In this document: piece after piece, positions 30,619 through 39,449 of the stretch
Numbering within the stretch: the first letter of the stretch is position 1
How the letters are laid out: each line of letters starts with the position of its first letter
Notes under the pieces: model-generated
The model's input: the letters and a program-made list of their open reading frames with translations, nothing else
Database searches by the model: none
Told to the model about the DNA's origin: nothing
Translations under genes and position numbers: made by a program
NCBI GenBank assembly: GCA_021787495.1
Contig: JAJYLX010000001.1
Location: forward strand, 124,001 to 188,000
Source: Microcaldota archaeon
GTDB lineage: Archaea; Micrarchaeota; Micrarchaeia; Micrarchaeales; Micrarchaeaceae
DNA length: 64,000 nucleotides
Direction: 5' to 3'

Positions 30619-31201
30619 CCCGTACTATGTCGTTGAACATCGGTCCGGGGCAGTTCTTGAACCCTGTTATGATTCTCCTGATGTCCTCGTCGCAGCCGGC
30701 ATTGCCATCCAGAAACCTCTCCAGTTCGGATCTAGCCCTATCGAATACTGTCGGGTCAACGGCATCGCTGCCGTAATCGAAATGCGTGCCAAACCCGCGC
30801 TCGTCCAGTAGCCTGTTGAGATATGCCACTTGCGCGTACGTGTGCGATATGACCTCAATGTCACCAATTGAACCGCGCACAAATGTCAGCAGCGCCCTCG
30901 CGGTCTCAGAGACCCCCTTCCCGATACTGCCGTCCTTCGAGTGAACGCAGATGCCTACGGACCTAAGGTTGAATCCGAGCGCGTGCGCGCCCTCGATGTT
31001 CATCGGCCTCGCCTGGTACACCCTGTTGGATGCGGAGATAAAGAAATGGTAGCCCACTCCAGCGAAGCCGCGCTCCCTGTGGAAGGCGAGCAGGTCGCCG
31101 AATTCCGGATAGGACCTGGTGGAGTGCACAACTATTAACTGCGGGGCGTTCGGACGCAGTCCTGATGAATCGAGAGTGCCGGTCATGTCGATTATGTCCA
31201 A
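30605..31201 (-). CDS. N-acetylmuramoyl-L-alanine amidase-like (Amidase_2/PGRP) protein
   Basis: A 198-residue protein with the fold signature of bacterial Amidase_2/PGRP: LIVVHSTRSYPEF (first zinc His), GVGYHFFISASNRVYQARP, EGAHALGFNLRSVGICV, VISHTYAQ (second zinc His) and NCPGPMF (zinc Cys). The three ligands H-H-C of a zinc amidase are therefore all present. No signal peptide. Such enzymes cleave peptidoglycan between muramic acid and the stem peptide, a polymer archaea do not make, so the gene is probably acquired from bacteria or acts on another amide. It is convergent with the GNAT gene. Confidence 0.8.
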   Translation of the reverse strand: MDIIDMTGTLDSSGLRPNAPQLIVVHSTRSYPEFGDLLAFHRERGFAGVGYHFFISASNRVYQARPMNIEGAHALGFNLRSVGICVHSKDGSIGKGVSETARALLTFVRGSIGDIEVISHTYAQVAYLNRLLDERGFGTHFDYGSDAVDPTVFDRARSELERFLDGNAGCDEDIRRIITGFKNCPGPMFNDIVRVRAP

Positions 31202-31308
31202 CTGCCCACCTGTCGTGCAATCACCACCAAAAGATTTAAGCGTGCCTGGATCTCCGCATACAAATGTTTTTCACAAACAGTTTTTAACCTTCTTGTCCAA
31301 ATGTCGAG

Positions 31309-32415
31309 GTGCGACCGGTGAAACAATTGAGGAGGGCGAAGATAGTGTGCACCATAGGCCCGGCCACGGCGAACTACGGTGCGATAAGGGGGATGGCGGA
31401 GCTCGGCATGGACGTCGCGAGGCTGAATTTCTCGCACGGCTCGCACGATGAGCACCTCAGGACGATAAAGGCGGTGCGCAGGGCGTCCTCCAGCCTCGGC
31501 AAGAGGATAGCGATACTGCAGGACCTTCCCGGCCCAAAGATACGCATCGGGATGCTTGCGGACGAGTCTGTGACCATAGCCGCAGGTTCTAGGCTGACGA
31601 TAAGGGCCGGAATGCGGGAGAGCAGCATACCGTCCGTCATACCAGTGCCGTACGAGGGACTGCCGCTGTGCGTCGGCAAGGGCTCCAGGATATTCCTTGC
31701 CGATGGCTCGATAAGGCTGAGGGTCGTCGGTAAAAGAGGCAGCGCCATACTCTGCAGGGCGGAAAACGGTGGGGAACTCAAGAGCCGCAAGGGGGTCAAC
31801 GTGCCAGACAGCACGAACGGCATACCTGCGATAACCGAGGAGGATGAGCGCCACATGGAGTTCGGGGCCAGGCACGGCGTGGACTACGTCGCCGTCAGCT
31901 TTGTCAGGTCCGCGAAGGACGTGGCCCTCGCGAAGGGCAAGCTCGCCGGTCTGCAGTCAAGCGCCCGTGTCATCGCGAAGATAGAGAAGAAGGAGGGCTT
32001 CATCAACCGCGCGGATGTCATAAGGGCGGCCGACGCGGTCATGGTGGCCAGAGGGGACCTCGGCGTGGAGATGGGCCCATACGAGGTGCCGCCCGCCCAG
32101 AAGACGATAATCGCTGAGGCGAACAGGCAGGGCAGGCCGAGCATAACGGCCACGCAGATGCTGCTCTCGATGGTGCACAGCAGGACGCCGACCAGGGCGG
32201 AGGTGAGCGACGTCGCCAACGCGATCCTTGACGGCACGAGCGCCGTCATGCTTTCGGAGGAGACAGCCTCTGGGCAGAATTACCGCGAGGCCGTGTCCGT
32301 CCTGGATGCGGTGGCGAGGAGGATGGAGGCAGACAGCCTTTACAGAAACCGCGGCAAAAGGGCGGCGTGGCGCCTGCCTACGCGGCCTCCACGAAGCGGC
32401 TGGGCAACTCTTTAA
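31309..32415 (+). CDS. pyk: Pyruvate kinase lacking the C-terminal domain
   Basis: Transfers phosphate from PEP to ADP. The N-terminal barrel begins AKIVCTIGPATANY; MDVARLNFSHGSHDEH is next; DLPGPKIRIG leads into the B domain; the active-site signature IAKIEKKEGFINRADVI and MVARGDLGVEMG are intact; TATQMLLSMVHSRTPTRAEVSDVANAILDG closes the barrel. The protein stops at 368 residues, about 100 short of usual, so the allosteric C-terminal domain is missing. GTG 31309 (or GTG 31318) matches a TATA at 31281-31287. It lies 32 bp upstream of the pyruvate dehydrogenase operon, linking PEP to acetyl-CoA. Confidence 0.93.
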   Translation: MRPVKQLRRAKIVCTIGPATANYGAIRGMAELGMDVARLNFSHGSHDEHLRTIKAVRRASSSLGKRIAILQDLPGPKIRIGMLADESVTIAAGSRLTIRAGMRESSIPSVIPVPYEGLPLCVGKGSRIFLADGSIRLRVVGKRGSAILCRAENGGELKSRKGVNVPDSTNGIPAITEEDERHMEFGARHGVDYVAVSFVRSAKDVALAKGKLAGLQSSARVIAKIEKKEGFINRADVIRAADAVMVARGDLGVEMGPYEVPPAQKTIIAEANRQGRPSITATQMLLSMVHSRTPTRAEVSDVANAILDGTSAVMLSEETASGQNYREAVSVLDAVARRMEADSLYRNRGKRAAWRLPTRPPRSGWATL

Positions 32416-32447
32416 TACTTTATTAGTGATAGTGGGCCAGTGGTTGC

Positions 32448-33515
32448 GTGAAAAAGCAAGTGTACAGTGGCGCTATCGATTACCTGCAGGTCATGGACGA
32501 GAACGGCAATGTCGACATGCAGCTCATGCCCAGCATACCGGACTCGAAGATCGTCGACATGTACAAGTATATGCTCTTCGCGAGGGCCCTGGACGCGAAG
32601 TCTCTCAGCCTGCAGAGGCAGGGCCGCCTCGCGACCTACGCGCCCCTGATAGGGGAGGAAGCGACGCAGATAGGCGTCGCGATGGCGCTGCGGAAGGACG
32701 ACGTATTCGTGCCGTCGTTCAGGCAGCATGGCGTGTTCTTGGCCAGGGGGCAGCCTCTCGAGGACTATTTCGTCTACTGGAAGGGCTACGAGGACGGGGC
32801 GAAGAGCACAAGGCAGATCAATGCCCTGCCCGTGTGCGTGCCCGTCGGGACGCAGCTGCCGCACGGCGCCGGGGTCGCCTTCGCGCAGAAGTACCTAAAG
32901 AGGGACGCCGTCACGGTCGCTTTCGTGGGGGACGGCGGCACGTCCGAGGGGGATTTTTACGAGGCAATCAACTTCGCGGGGGTCAACAAGCTGCCGTTCA
33001 TAGTCATAATAGAGAACAACCAGTGGGCGATCTCGGTGCCGAGGAAAGACCAGACGGCAGCGCAGACGCTGGCGCAGAAGGCGATGGCCGCGGGCGTCAG
33101 GGGCGTGCAGGTAGACGGCAACGACGTGCTCGCGGTATACAAGGCCGTGACCGAGGCGATAGCCGCATCGAAGAACGGCCCCACCGTGATAGAGTGCGTC
33201 ACCTACAGGATGAGCATGCACACCACCGCGGACGATCCGGCAAAATACAGGCCCGACAGCGACGTTAAGCCGTGGAAGGACAAGGATCCGCTGAAGAGGG
33301 TCAGCATCTACCTGACGGCGAAGGGGCTTTGGAGCGGCCAGCTCGAGCAGGACACGGCGGCGCAGCAGCAGAAGCAGATCGACGAGGCCGTCGACAGGTC
33401 GGAGCAGCAGTTCAAGCCGGACCCGAAGGGGATGTTCGAGACCCTGTACAGCTTCATGCCCGATACGCTGAAGGACGAGGAGAGGAACGCGGTGGAAAAC
33501 AACTTCTGGATGTGA
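32448..33515 (+). CDS. pdhA: Pyruvate dehydrogenase E1 component, alpha subunit
   Basis: Thiamine-diphosphate-dependent decarboxylase subunit of the 2-oxoacid dehydrogenase complex. 355 residues: LFARALDAKSLSLQRQGRL near the N-terminus, then the ThDP motif GDGGTSEGDFYEAINFAGV ending in IENNQWAIS, and the HTTADDPAKYR phosphorylation-loop region. It starts with GTG 32448; a TTTAATACTTTATTA element at 32412-32426 may be its own promoter. It is the first of four complex genes in order E1a-E1b-E2-(deacetylase)-E3. Branched-chain 2-oxoacids cannot be excluded as substrates. Confidence 0.9.
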   Translation: MKKQVYSGAIDYLQVMDENGNVDMQLMPSIPDSKIVDMYKYMLFARALDAKSLSLQRQGRLATYAPLIGEEATQIGVAMALRKDDVFVPSFRQHGVFLARGQPLEDYFVYWKGYEDGAKSTRQINALPVCVPVGTQLPHGAGVAFAQKYLKRDAVTVAFVGDGGTSEGDFYEAINFAGVNKLPFIVIIENNQWAISVPRKDQTAAQTLAQKAMAAGVRGVQVDGNDVLAVYKAVTEAIAASKNGPTVIECVTYRMSMHTTADDPAKYRPDSDVKPWKDKDPLKRVSIYLTAKGLWSGQLEQDTAAQQQKQIDEAVDRSEQQFKPDPKGMFETLYSFMPDTLKDEERNAVENNFWM

Positions 33516-33523
33516 GTGATGCT

Positions 33524-34486
33524 ATGAAGACCAACATGGTTGGCGCGATAAACAACGCGCTCGAGCTGGCGATGAAGGAGAACGGCAACATAGTGCTGCT
33601 CGGGGAGGACATCGCGAAGGACGGCGGCGTGTTCCGCGTGACCGACGGGTTGTCGGACAAGTTCCCAGGCAGGGTGTTCGACACGCCCCTCGCGGAGTCG
33701 AGCATAATAGGCACGTCGATAGGCATGGCGGTTGCGGGCATGCGCCCGGTGCCGGAGATACAGTTTGCGGGATTCATGCTCCTGTCGGTCAGCCAGCTGC
33801 TGAACCACGCGGCCAGGTACAGGACCAGGACCAGGTCGGCGATGAGCGTGCCGATGGTCGTGCGCACCCCGGTCAGCGGGGGGGTCAAGACCCTCGAGCA
33901 CCACTCCGACAGCCCGGAGGCGCTCTACTCGCACATCGGAGGGCTCATAGTCGTGGAACCGTCCAACCCGTACGACGCGAAGGGCCTGCTCATGAAGGCG
34001 CTGCGCATGGACGACCCCGTGCTCTTCCTCGAGCCCACGAAGCTCTACAGGCTGTTCAAGCAGGACATACCGGACGAGGCGTACGAGGTGCCGATAGGCA
34101 AGGCGAACTACGCGCGCCACGGCAACGACCTTACGATAATAACGTACGGCACGATGGCTCCGTTGGTGCAGGAGGTCGTGGAGAAGAAGAACGTGTCTGC
34201 GGACGTCATAGACCTCAGGACGATAAACCCGCTGGATGAGGCGACGATCCTCGAGAGCGTGAAGAGGACCAGCAGGGCGCTCATAGTGCACGAGGCGGAG
34301 ATGAGCTTCGGGGTAGGAGCGGAGATAGCGGCAAGGATAGCGGAGAAGGCGATGTTCGAGCTGTCGGCGCCGATAATGCGCGTCGCGTCGCCGAGCATCC
34401 CGTACCCGTTCCCTGGCTATGAGAACTACTACCTGCCGAACGCCAAGAAGATAGGCAACGCGATAGACAAGATACTTACGGCGTGA
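33524..34486 (+). CDS. pdhB: Pyruvate dehydrogenase E1 component, beta subunit
   Basis: Partner of the alpha subunit in the E1 heterotetramer. 320 residues: VLLGEDIAKDGGVFRVTDGL, DTPLAESSIIGTSIGMAVAG, PVSGGVKTLEHHSDSPEA and the C-terminal transketolase domain ITYGTMAPLVQEVV...VIDLRTINPLDEATI. ATG 33524 follows 8 bp after the pdhA stop. The adenine-nucleotide-free active site residues Glu and His of the family (GEDI, LEHHSDS) are present. Confidence 0.92.
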   Translation: MKTNMVGAINNALELAMKENGNIVLLGEDIAKDGGVFRVTDGLSDKFPGRVFDTPLAESSIIGTSIGMAVAGMRPVPEIQFAGFMLLSVSQLLNHAARYRTRTRSAMSVPMVVRTPVSGGVKTLEHHSDSPEALYSHIGGLIVVEPSNPYDAKGLLMKALRMDDPVLFLEPTKLYRLFKQDIPDEAYEVPIGKANYARHGNDLTIITYGTMAPLVQEVVEKKNVSADVIDLRTINPLDEATILESVKRTSRALIVHEAEMSFGVGAEIAARIAEKAMFELSAPIMRVASPSIPYPFPGYENYYLPNAKKIGNAIDKILTA

Positions 34487-34490
34487 TCAC

Positions 34491-35735
34491 TTGAAGGAGC
34501 TGAAGTTCGTGGATGTCGGAGAAGGGATAACGGAGGGGCACGTACAGAAGTTCCTCGTGCAGGACGGCCAGCAGGTCAAGGAGGACCAGCCGGTCGTGCA
34601 GGTCGAGACCGACAAGGCCGTAGTGACGGTGCCCGCACCGGTCAGCGGCACCGTGAAGCTTAACGTCAAGGAGGGCAGCGACGTCCATGTGGGCGACACC
34701 ATCGCCTATTTCGGGACGCCCGACGAGCTCAGGTCGATAGGGGCGCAGCCGTCCGCTCAGAGCCCTGCCGCTGCAGTGCAGAAACCCGCGGTCGCAGAGA
34801 AGCCCGTGCAGAGGCCGCAGCAGCAGGCCGCTCCGCCGGTCCAGCAGGTCGCCGAGATCCTCGCCGCGCCGTCGGTGAGGAAGCTCGCCAGGGACATGAA
34901 GGTCGACATCACGAAAGTCAAGGGGACTGGTCCGCAGGGCAGGATAACGGAGACGGACCTCCGCGCCTATGCCGCATCAGCGGTACACGGGATGGTAAAG
35001 CCGATGGAGGATGCGCACGAGCAGCACCCCGACGAGGAGGTCGAAAGAGTGCCGATGTCGCAGGTGCGCAAGGCCATCGCGCGCAACATGGAGCTCGCGC
35101 ACACGATACCGTTCGCCGCGCACATGGACCTGATAGACGCGACGCACCTGTGGGACATCGTGATGAGGGAGAAGCCGAGGGCCGAGAAGCTCGGCGTGAA
35201 GCTCACCTTCACGCCGTTCATACTCAAGGCCGTGATACAGGCACTCAGGGAGAACCCGCGGTTCAACGCGAGCTACGACCGCGAGAACCAGGAGATAATC
35301 GTCAAGAAGTACTACAACATCGGCTTCGCGGCGGAGGCGGACGACGGGCTGCGCGTGATAGTGGTCAAGGGCGCCGACAGGAAGAGCATGCTGGACATAG
35401 CGAGGGAGATGCAGGACCTGCGCAAGAAGCTCGAGGACAAGACCATCAGCATGGAGGAGATGAACGACACCTCGTTCACGATAACCAACATCGGCAGCCT
35501 CGGCGGCGGCTTCCTCTCGGTGCCTGTAATAAACTACCCGGACGTCGCGATACTGGCGATACACATGATAAGGGAGATGCCCGTCGTGAAGGACGGCAAG
35601 ATAGCCATAGGGAGGGTGCTCCCGATAACGGTCGTGCTGGACCACCGCGTCGTGGACGGCGCGGAGGGCGTCAGGTTCGCCAATGCGGTAAAAGGATACC
35701 TCGAGGACCCGGAGTTCCTCGAGATGATGGGCTGA
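34491..35735 (+). CDS. pdhC: Dihydrolipoamide acyltransferase (E2)
   Basis: Core of the complex. Three domains are seen: a lipoyl domain (residues 1-78) with the lipoylated lysine in QVETDKAVVTV; a Pro/Gln/Ala-rich linker; a peripheral subunit-binding domain (about 122-158, APSVRKLARDMKVDITKVKG); and the catalytic domain with the CAT-fold motif VVLDHRVVDGAEGVRF near the C-terminus. One lipoyl domain only. TTG 34491 is 4 bp after pdhB. Length 414 residues is normal for archaeal E2. Confidence 0.92.
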   Translation: MKELKFVDVGEGITEGHVQKFLVQDGQQVKEDQPVVQVETDKAVVTVPAPVSGTVKLNVKEGSDVHVGDTIAYFGTPDELRSIGAQPSAQSPAAAVQKPAVAEKPVQRPQQQAAPPVQQVAEILAAPSVRKLARDMKVDITKVKGTGPQGRITETDLRAYAASAVHGMVKPMEDAHEQHPDEEVERVPMSQVRKAIARNMELAHTIPFAAHMDLIDATHLWDIVMREKPRAEKLGVKLTFTPFILKAVIQALRENPRFNASYDRENQEIIVKKYYNIGFAAEADDGLRVIVVKGADRKSMLDIAREMQDLRKKLEDKTISMEEMNDTSFTITNIGSLGGGFLSVPVINYPDVAILAIHMIREMPVVKDGKIAIGRVLPITVVLDHRVVDGAEGVRFANAVKGYLEDPEFLEMMG

Positions 35736-35739
35736 TGCC

Positions 35740-36441
35740 GTGAATGTGATAATAAACGCCGACGATTTCGGCTACAGTAAGGTTTTCAATGCGAAGATGC
35801 TGGACCTGCTCGAAAAGGGCGCCATAAAATCCGTGACAGTGCTGGTGGACAGGCTGGACAGCGCCCAGAGCGGCCAGGTCTCGGAACTCAAGGGCCTGCA
35901 CGAGGCGAAAGGCGTCGGTGTCGGCATAGAGATAGAGTTCGGGAGCCCCGATGCGGATATGAAGGAGATACGCAGGCAGTATGACAAGTTCCTCTCGATA
36001 TTCGGGTTCAAACCCTCACATTTCAACATACACACCCCGAAGGCGCTTATGGAGATGGCCGATAGCGAAGCAATTCTGAAACGCCTTGCCCACAAGGTCC
36101 TCGAATTTGCGCACGAGCAGAACCTGCCCATGAACAATGACCCTGATTACGGCATATCCAACTTCCATGGCGTTAAAACGACGGAACCTCTAATCATAGG
36201 CACCCCACTCAGCCTTGATGAACTGGAGGCCCGTATCAAGAGAATGGAGAAGGGCAAGACATATGAGATCATCTTCCATCCTGGAGAATATGATCCAGGT
36301 TGCCCCTCAAGCCTGAATGCTGAGCGGAAGAAGGATTACGACAAGGTACTGATACTGAAGGATTTCATCGAAAGTAGCGGTGGCACCATAACGAGCTATC
36401 TCGCCATGAAAGGCAAGGACACGAGGTCGAAGTCATGGTAA
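35740..36441 (+). CDS. ChbG/YdjC-like carbohydrate deacetylase
   Basis: A 233-residue protein of the YdjC (ChbG) family, metal-dependent deacetylases of N-acetylated sugars. The opening NVIINADDFGYS carries the DD metal-binding pair; FNIHTPKA has the motif histidine; IIFHPGEYDPGC is the C-terminal conserved segment. It stands inside the pyruvate dehydrogenase operon, 4 bp after E2 and overlapping E3 by 7 bp, so it is co-expressed with a complex it has no known link to. Deacetylated product acetate could be a connection, but that is speculation. Its codons are slightly more A/T-rich than the flanking genes. Confidence 0.82.
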   Translation: MNVIINADDFGYSKVFNAKMLDLLEKGAIKSVTVLVDRLDSAQSGQVSELKGLHEAKGVGVGIEIEFGSPDADMKEIRRQYDKFLSIFGFKPSHFNIHTPKALMEMADSEAILKRLAHKVLEFAHEQNLPMNNDPDYGISNFHGVKTTEPLIIGTPLSLDELEARIKRMEKGKTYEIIFHPGEYDPGCPSSLNAERKKDYDKVLILKDFIESSGGTITSYLAMKGKDTRSKSW

Positions 36442-37799
36442 TGGGATCGGTTCCTGAGGAGGTCGACATCGCGGTAGTCGGAGGAGGAGTCGGGGGCTAC
36501 ATCGCGGCGATACGCGCTGCGGAGCTGGGGAAGAGCGTCGCGCTCGTGGAGAAGGACAAGCTCGGCGGGCACTGCCTCAACTATGCCTGCATACCTTCCA
36601 AGGCGCTGCTCTACATAGCCGACATAGTGCACACCGCGAAGAACTCGACCAAGTTTGGGATCAGCGCAGGCGACGTCTCTGTAGACCCCAAGAAGATGTA
36701 TGAGTGGCGCATGTCCGTTTCGCAGAGGCTCGCGGACGGCGTCGCGTTCCTCTGCAGGTCGAATGAGATAGACGTGTTCAAGGCGCAGGCGACCTTCCTG
36801 TCGTCCAGCAAGCTGCAGCTGACGGATGGCATGGAGCTGGACTTCAAGAAGGCGATAATAGCGACAGGTTCGGTCCCGATAGAGGCGGACGGCCTGCCCA
36901 GGTCCGACAAGGTGCTGAGCTACAAGGAGGCGCTGATGCTCGATTACATACCCAGGAACATGGCGATAATAGGCGCCGGATATGTGGCCGTTGAAATAGG
37001 CACCATGTATGCCAAGCTGGGGTCGCACGTGACCGTCGTGGCGAGATCCGACCTGCTCTCAAGGTTCGACCCCGAGGCCGTCAACGTAATCAGGAAGAGC
37101 ATGGAGGCCCTCGGAGTGAAGATAATCAAGGGTGCAGAAGCGTCATCGTACGGCGGCGGCGCGCTTAAGCTGACGGACGGCACTTCAGTGCCGGCCGACA
37201 TAGTCGTTGTGGCGATAGGGCTCGAACCTTACACTGACGGCTTGGGGCTGGAGAACACTAAGGTCAAGAAGGACGGCAAGGGATTCATAACGGTCGACAG
37301 CTCGCTCCTCACGAGCGACCCTAACATCTACGCGGTCGGGGATGCCACGCCCGGCCCGATGCTGGCGCACAGGGCGATGCGGCAGGGCGTAGTTGCGGCC
37401 GAAGCCGCATCCGGACTGTCCGTGGGGTATGACAACGTCGTCGTCCCGGCCGTGATATTCTCCGACCCGGAGGTCGCGATCGCGGGCATACTCGATGGCC
37501 CCGGGATAGAGACGACGAAATTCCCGCTTTCTGCGCTGGGCAGGGCGATAGCGCTCGATACGACGAACGGCTTCGTCAAGGTGGCGCACGACTCAAGGGG
37601 GGTCGTACGCGGCATAGAGATAGTGTCGCAGGACGCCAACTCAATGATAAGCGAGGCCGCGCTCGCGATAGAGATGGGCGCCACTCTCGAGGACCTGGCG
37701 GACACGATACACCCGCACCCGACGTACAGCGAGGCGGTGCAGGAAGCGGCGGAGGCGGCCCTCGGAAGGCCGATCCACTTCTTCTATGGCAAAAAGTGA
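36435..37799 (+). CDS. lpdA: Dihydrolipoamide dehydrogenase (E3)
   Basis: FAD disulfide oxidoreductase that reoxidises the lipoyl groups with NAD+. FAD motif IAVVGGGVGGYIAAIRAAELG, redox-active disulfide GGHCLNYACIPSKAL (C-x4-C), NAD motif MAIIGAGYVAVEIG, YAVGDATPGPMLAHRA and the C-terminal interface HPHPTYSEAVQEAA with the catalytic His-Glu pair. 454 residues. ATG 36435 overlaps the deacetylase stop. It completes the four-subunit complex. Confidence 0.94.
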   Translation: MVMGSVPEEVDIAVVGGGVGGYIAAIRAAELGKSVALVEKDKLGGHCLNYACIPSKALLYIADIVHTAKNSTKFGISAGDVSVDPKKMYEWRMSVSQRLADGVAFLCRSNEIDVFKAQATFLSSSKLQLTDGMELDFKKAIIATGSVPIEADGLPRSDKVLSYKEALMLDYIPRNMAIIGAGYVAVEIGTMYAKLGSHVTVVARSDLLSRFDPEAVNVIRKSMEALGVKIIKGAEASSYGGGALKLTDGTSVPADIVVVAIGLEPYTDGLGLENTKVKKDGKGFITVDSSLLTSDPNIYAVGDATPGPMLAHRAMRQGVVAAEAASGLSVGYDNVVVPAVIFSDPEVAIAGILDGPGIETTKFPLSALGRAIALDTTNGFVKVAHDSRGVVRGIEIVSQDANSMISEAALAIEMGATLEDLADTIHPHPTYSEAVQEAAEAALGRPIHFFYGKK

Positions 37800-38562
37800 C
37801 ACGATGGATTATGCTGCAGTCGGCTTGGAAGAGGGGTTCGTGCAGACGCGATTCGGAAGGATACATTTCATACACAAGCCCGGAAAGACGGCCACGGTGC
37901 TGCTCCTGCACGGCCTCGGCGCCACGGTGCGGACTTGGGAGAGGTTCATGCGCGATGCCAGATTCGAGGCATATGCGATAGACATGCTCGGGCATGGCGA
38001 ATCCGCAAAGCCGCAGATTGACTATACCGTGGACGTCCAGGTCTCCTCGCTCAAGGCGTTCGTCGACGCGAAGTGCGACGCCAGGCCGTTCGTCATGGGC
38101 AACTCGTATGGCGGATGGGTCGCCGCCGAATACGTCCTCCGCAATAAGGCGGCCGGGCTGATCATAGAGGACGGGGTGGTGCTGGACAGGTACGAGCAGG
38201 GGATGACCGGGCCGGCCTACATCAGCCCGGAATCAAAGGCCAAGTTCCTGGACGCGGTGCTGATGGGTAACGGCAACGACAGGCACGCGATGGAGAGCAT
38301 AATCGACAACTATTCCGGCATGCGTGCCGATGCCATTTCGAGGATCTCGGCGCCCACGCTGGTGATGTGGGGGAGGAAGGACGACGTGATCCGCGTCGAG
38401 GCAGCGGAGAGACTGCACACGCTTATAAAAGGCAGCGCGCTAATAATACTGGAAAACGCGGGGCACGTGCCGCACTTCTCCGACGCAGAGGAAGCGGCCG
38501 CCAAGGTCGCCGGATTCGTCAACGGTGTGATAGATGAAGGTAAAGATCATAGCAAAGGATAA
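37786..38562 (+). CDS. Alpha/beta hydrolase
   Basis: A 258-residue alpha/beta-fold hydrolase: oxyanion region VLLLHGLGATVRTW, nucleophile elbow MGNSYGGWVAAE (Ser), acid in MWGRKDDVIRV and catalytic His in NAGHVPHFSDAE. The family ranges over esterases, epoxide hydrolases and peptidases; no more precise substrate is visible. It overlaps lpdA by 14 bp and nadK by 29 bp, so it belongs to the same transcription unit. ATG 37786 (MAKSD) or ATG 37804 (MDYAA) may be the start. Confidence 0.85.
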   Translation: MAKSDTMDYAAVGLEEGFVQTRFGRIHFIHKPGKTATVLLLHGLGATVRTWERFMRDARFEAYAIDMLGHGESAKPQIDYTVDVQVSSLKAFVDAKCDARPFVMGNSYGGWVAAEYVLRNKAAGLIIEDGVVLDRYEQGMTGPAYISPESKAKFLDAVLMGNGNDRHAMESIIDNYSGMRADAISRISAPTLVMWGRKDDVIRVEAAERLHTLIKGSALIILENAGHVPHFSDAEEAAAKVAGFVNGVIDEGKDHSKG

Positions 38563-39310
38563 CTACGTGGCGGTGCGGAAGCTCAGGAAGGCGTTCCAGG
38601 TCATGAACGGAGCGTCTGCCGACGTCTGCATAGCCGTAGGCGGAGACGGCACGTTCGTCCTCGCCGCATCGCAGTTCGACGGCCCGATACTGCCCATACG
38701 CGGCAATGAGAAGGGGAGCGCGGGGTTCTATGCAGATGTCGGGATAGAAGACATCGACAGGGTGATAAGGCTGCTGAAATCCGGCTCCTATACCGTCGAG
38801 GCCCTATCAAGAAAGCTCACAGCGCTGCATGCGGGCCGTCGCAGCTACGCGGTCAACGAGGTCGCGCTCAAGAGCGACGGCGAAGAGATTTACTTCACCG
38901 TCTATGACCGCTCGGACGGCAGGAGGGAGAGGATCTACCCGTTCGTCATGTCCGGGGACGGCATGCTCGTGACGGGCGAAGTGGGATCCACGGCTTATAA
39001 CAGGTCTGCGAACGGCCCGATAATGCTTACCGACAAGGTCGTGTGCCTCACGTTCCTGAACTGCGACGGTCCGTACAAGAACCCGATCGTCATGGACTCC
39101 TCCAGCAGCATAGAGGTAATGGTCGAGAAGGGCAGCGGTCTGCTCAAGTGCGACAACAAGGTGGTCGCGAGGCTCTCGAAGGGCGGCAGGTTCTCGGTCG
39201 GGATGTCCGACCGGGAGGTGAGGGTCATCAGGCTCAATGGCGCGGCAGAGCCGACCCGCAGGAAGCTGAAGAGGCTCATAATGCGCAAGGCCGTGGATAG
39301 CGTTCAATAG
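38534..39310 (+). CDS. nadK: NAD kinase
   Basis: Phosphorylates NAD to NADP. The GGDGT motif stands in VCIAVGGDGTFVLAAS (residues about 31-46); NEKGSAGFYADV is the equivalent of the NxGxLGFL segment; VGSTAYNRSANGPIM is the second conserved NAD-binding block. 258 residues, normal for archaeal NAD kinases. It overlaps the hydrolase gene by 29 bp. Last gene of the metabolic block. Confidence 0.88.
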   Translation: MKVKIIAKDNYVAVRKLRKAFQVMNGASADVCIAVGGDGTFVLAASQFDGPILPIRGNEKGSAGFYADVGIEDIDRVIRLLKSGSYTVEALSRKLTALHAGRRSYAVNEVALKSDGEEIYFTVYDRSDGRRERIYPFVMSGDGMLVTGEVGSTAYNRSANGPIMLTDKVVCLTFLNCDGPYKNPIVMDSSSSIEVMVEKGSGLLKCDNKVVARLSKGGRFSVGMSDREVRVIRLNGAAEPTRRKLKRLIMRKAVDSVQ

Positions 39311-39449
39311 GTGCTGTGGTGCACAGCGCATACACGCCACTAAGCGGCACGAAAAGGTAGCGAAGGACAATGCCGATTATGGCATCGTTAAAAGACGAAG
39401 CACAGAGATATCTATAAATATCAAAAAGCAGCACTCTATCTGTGTTACT

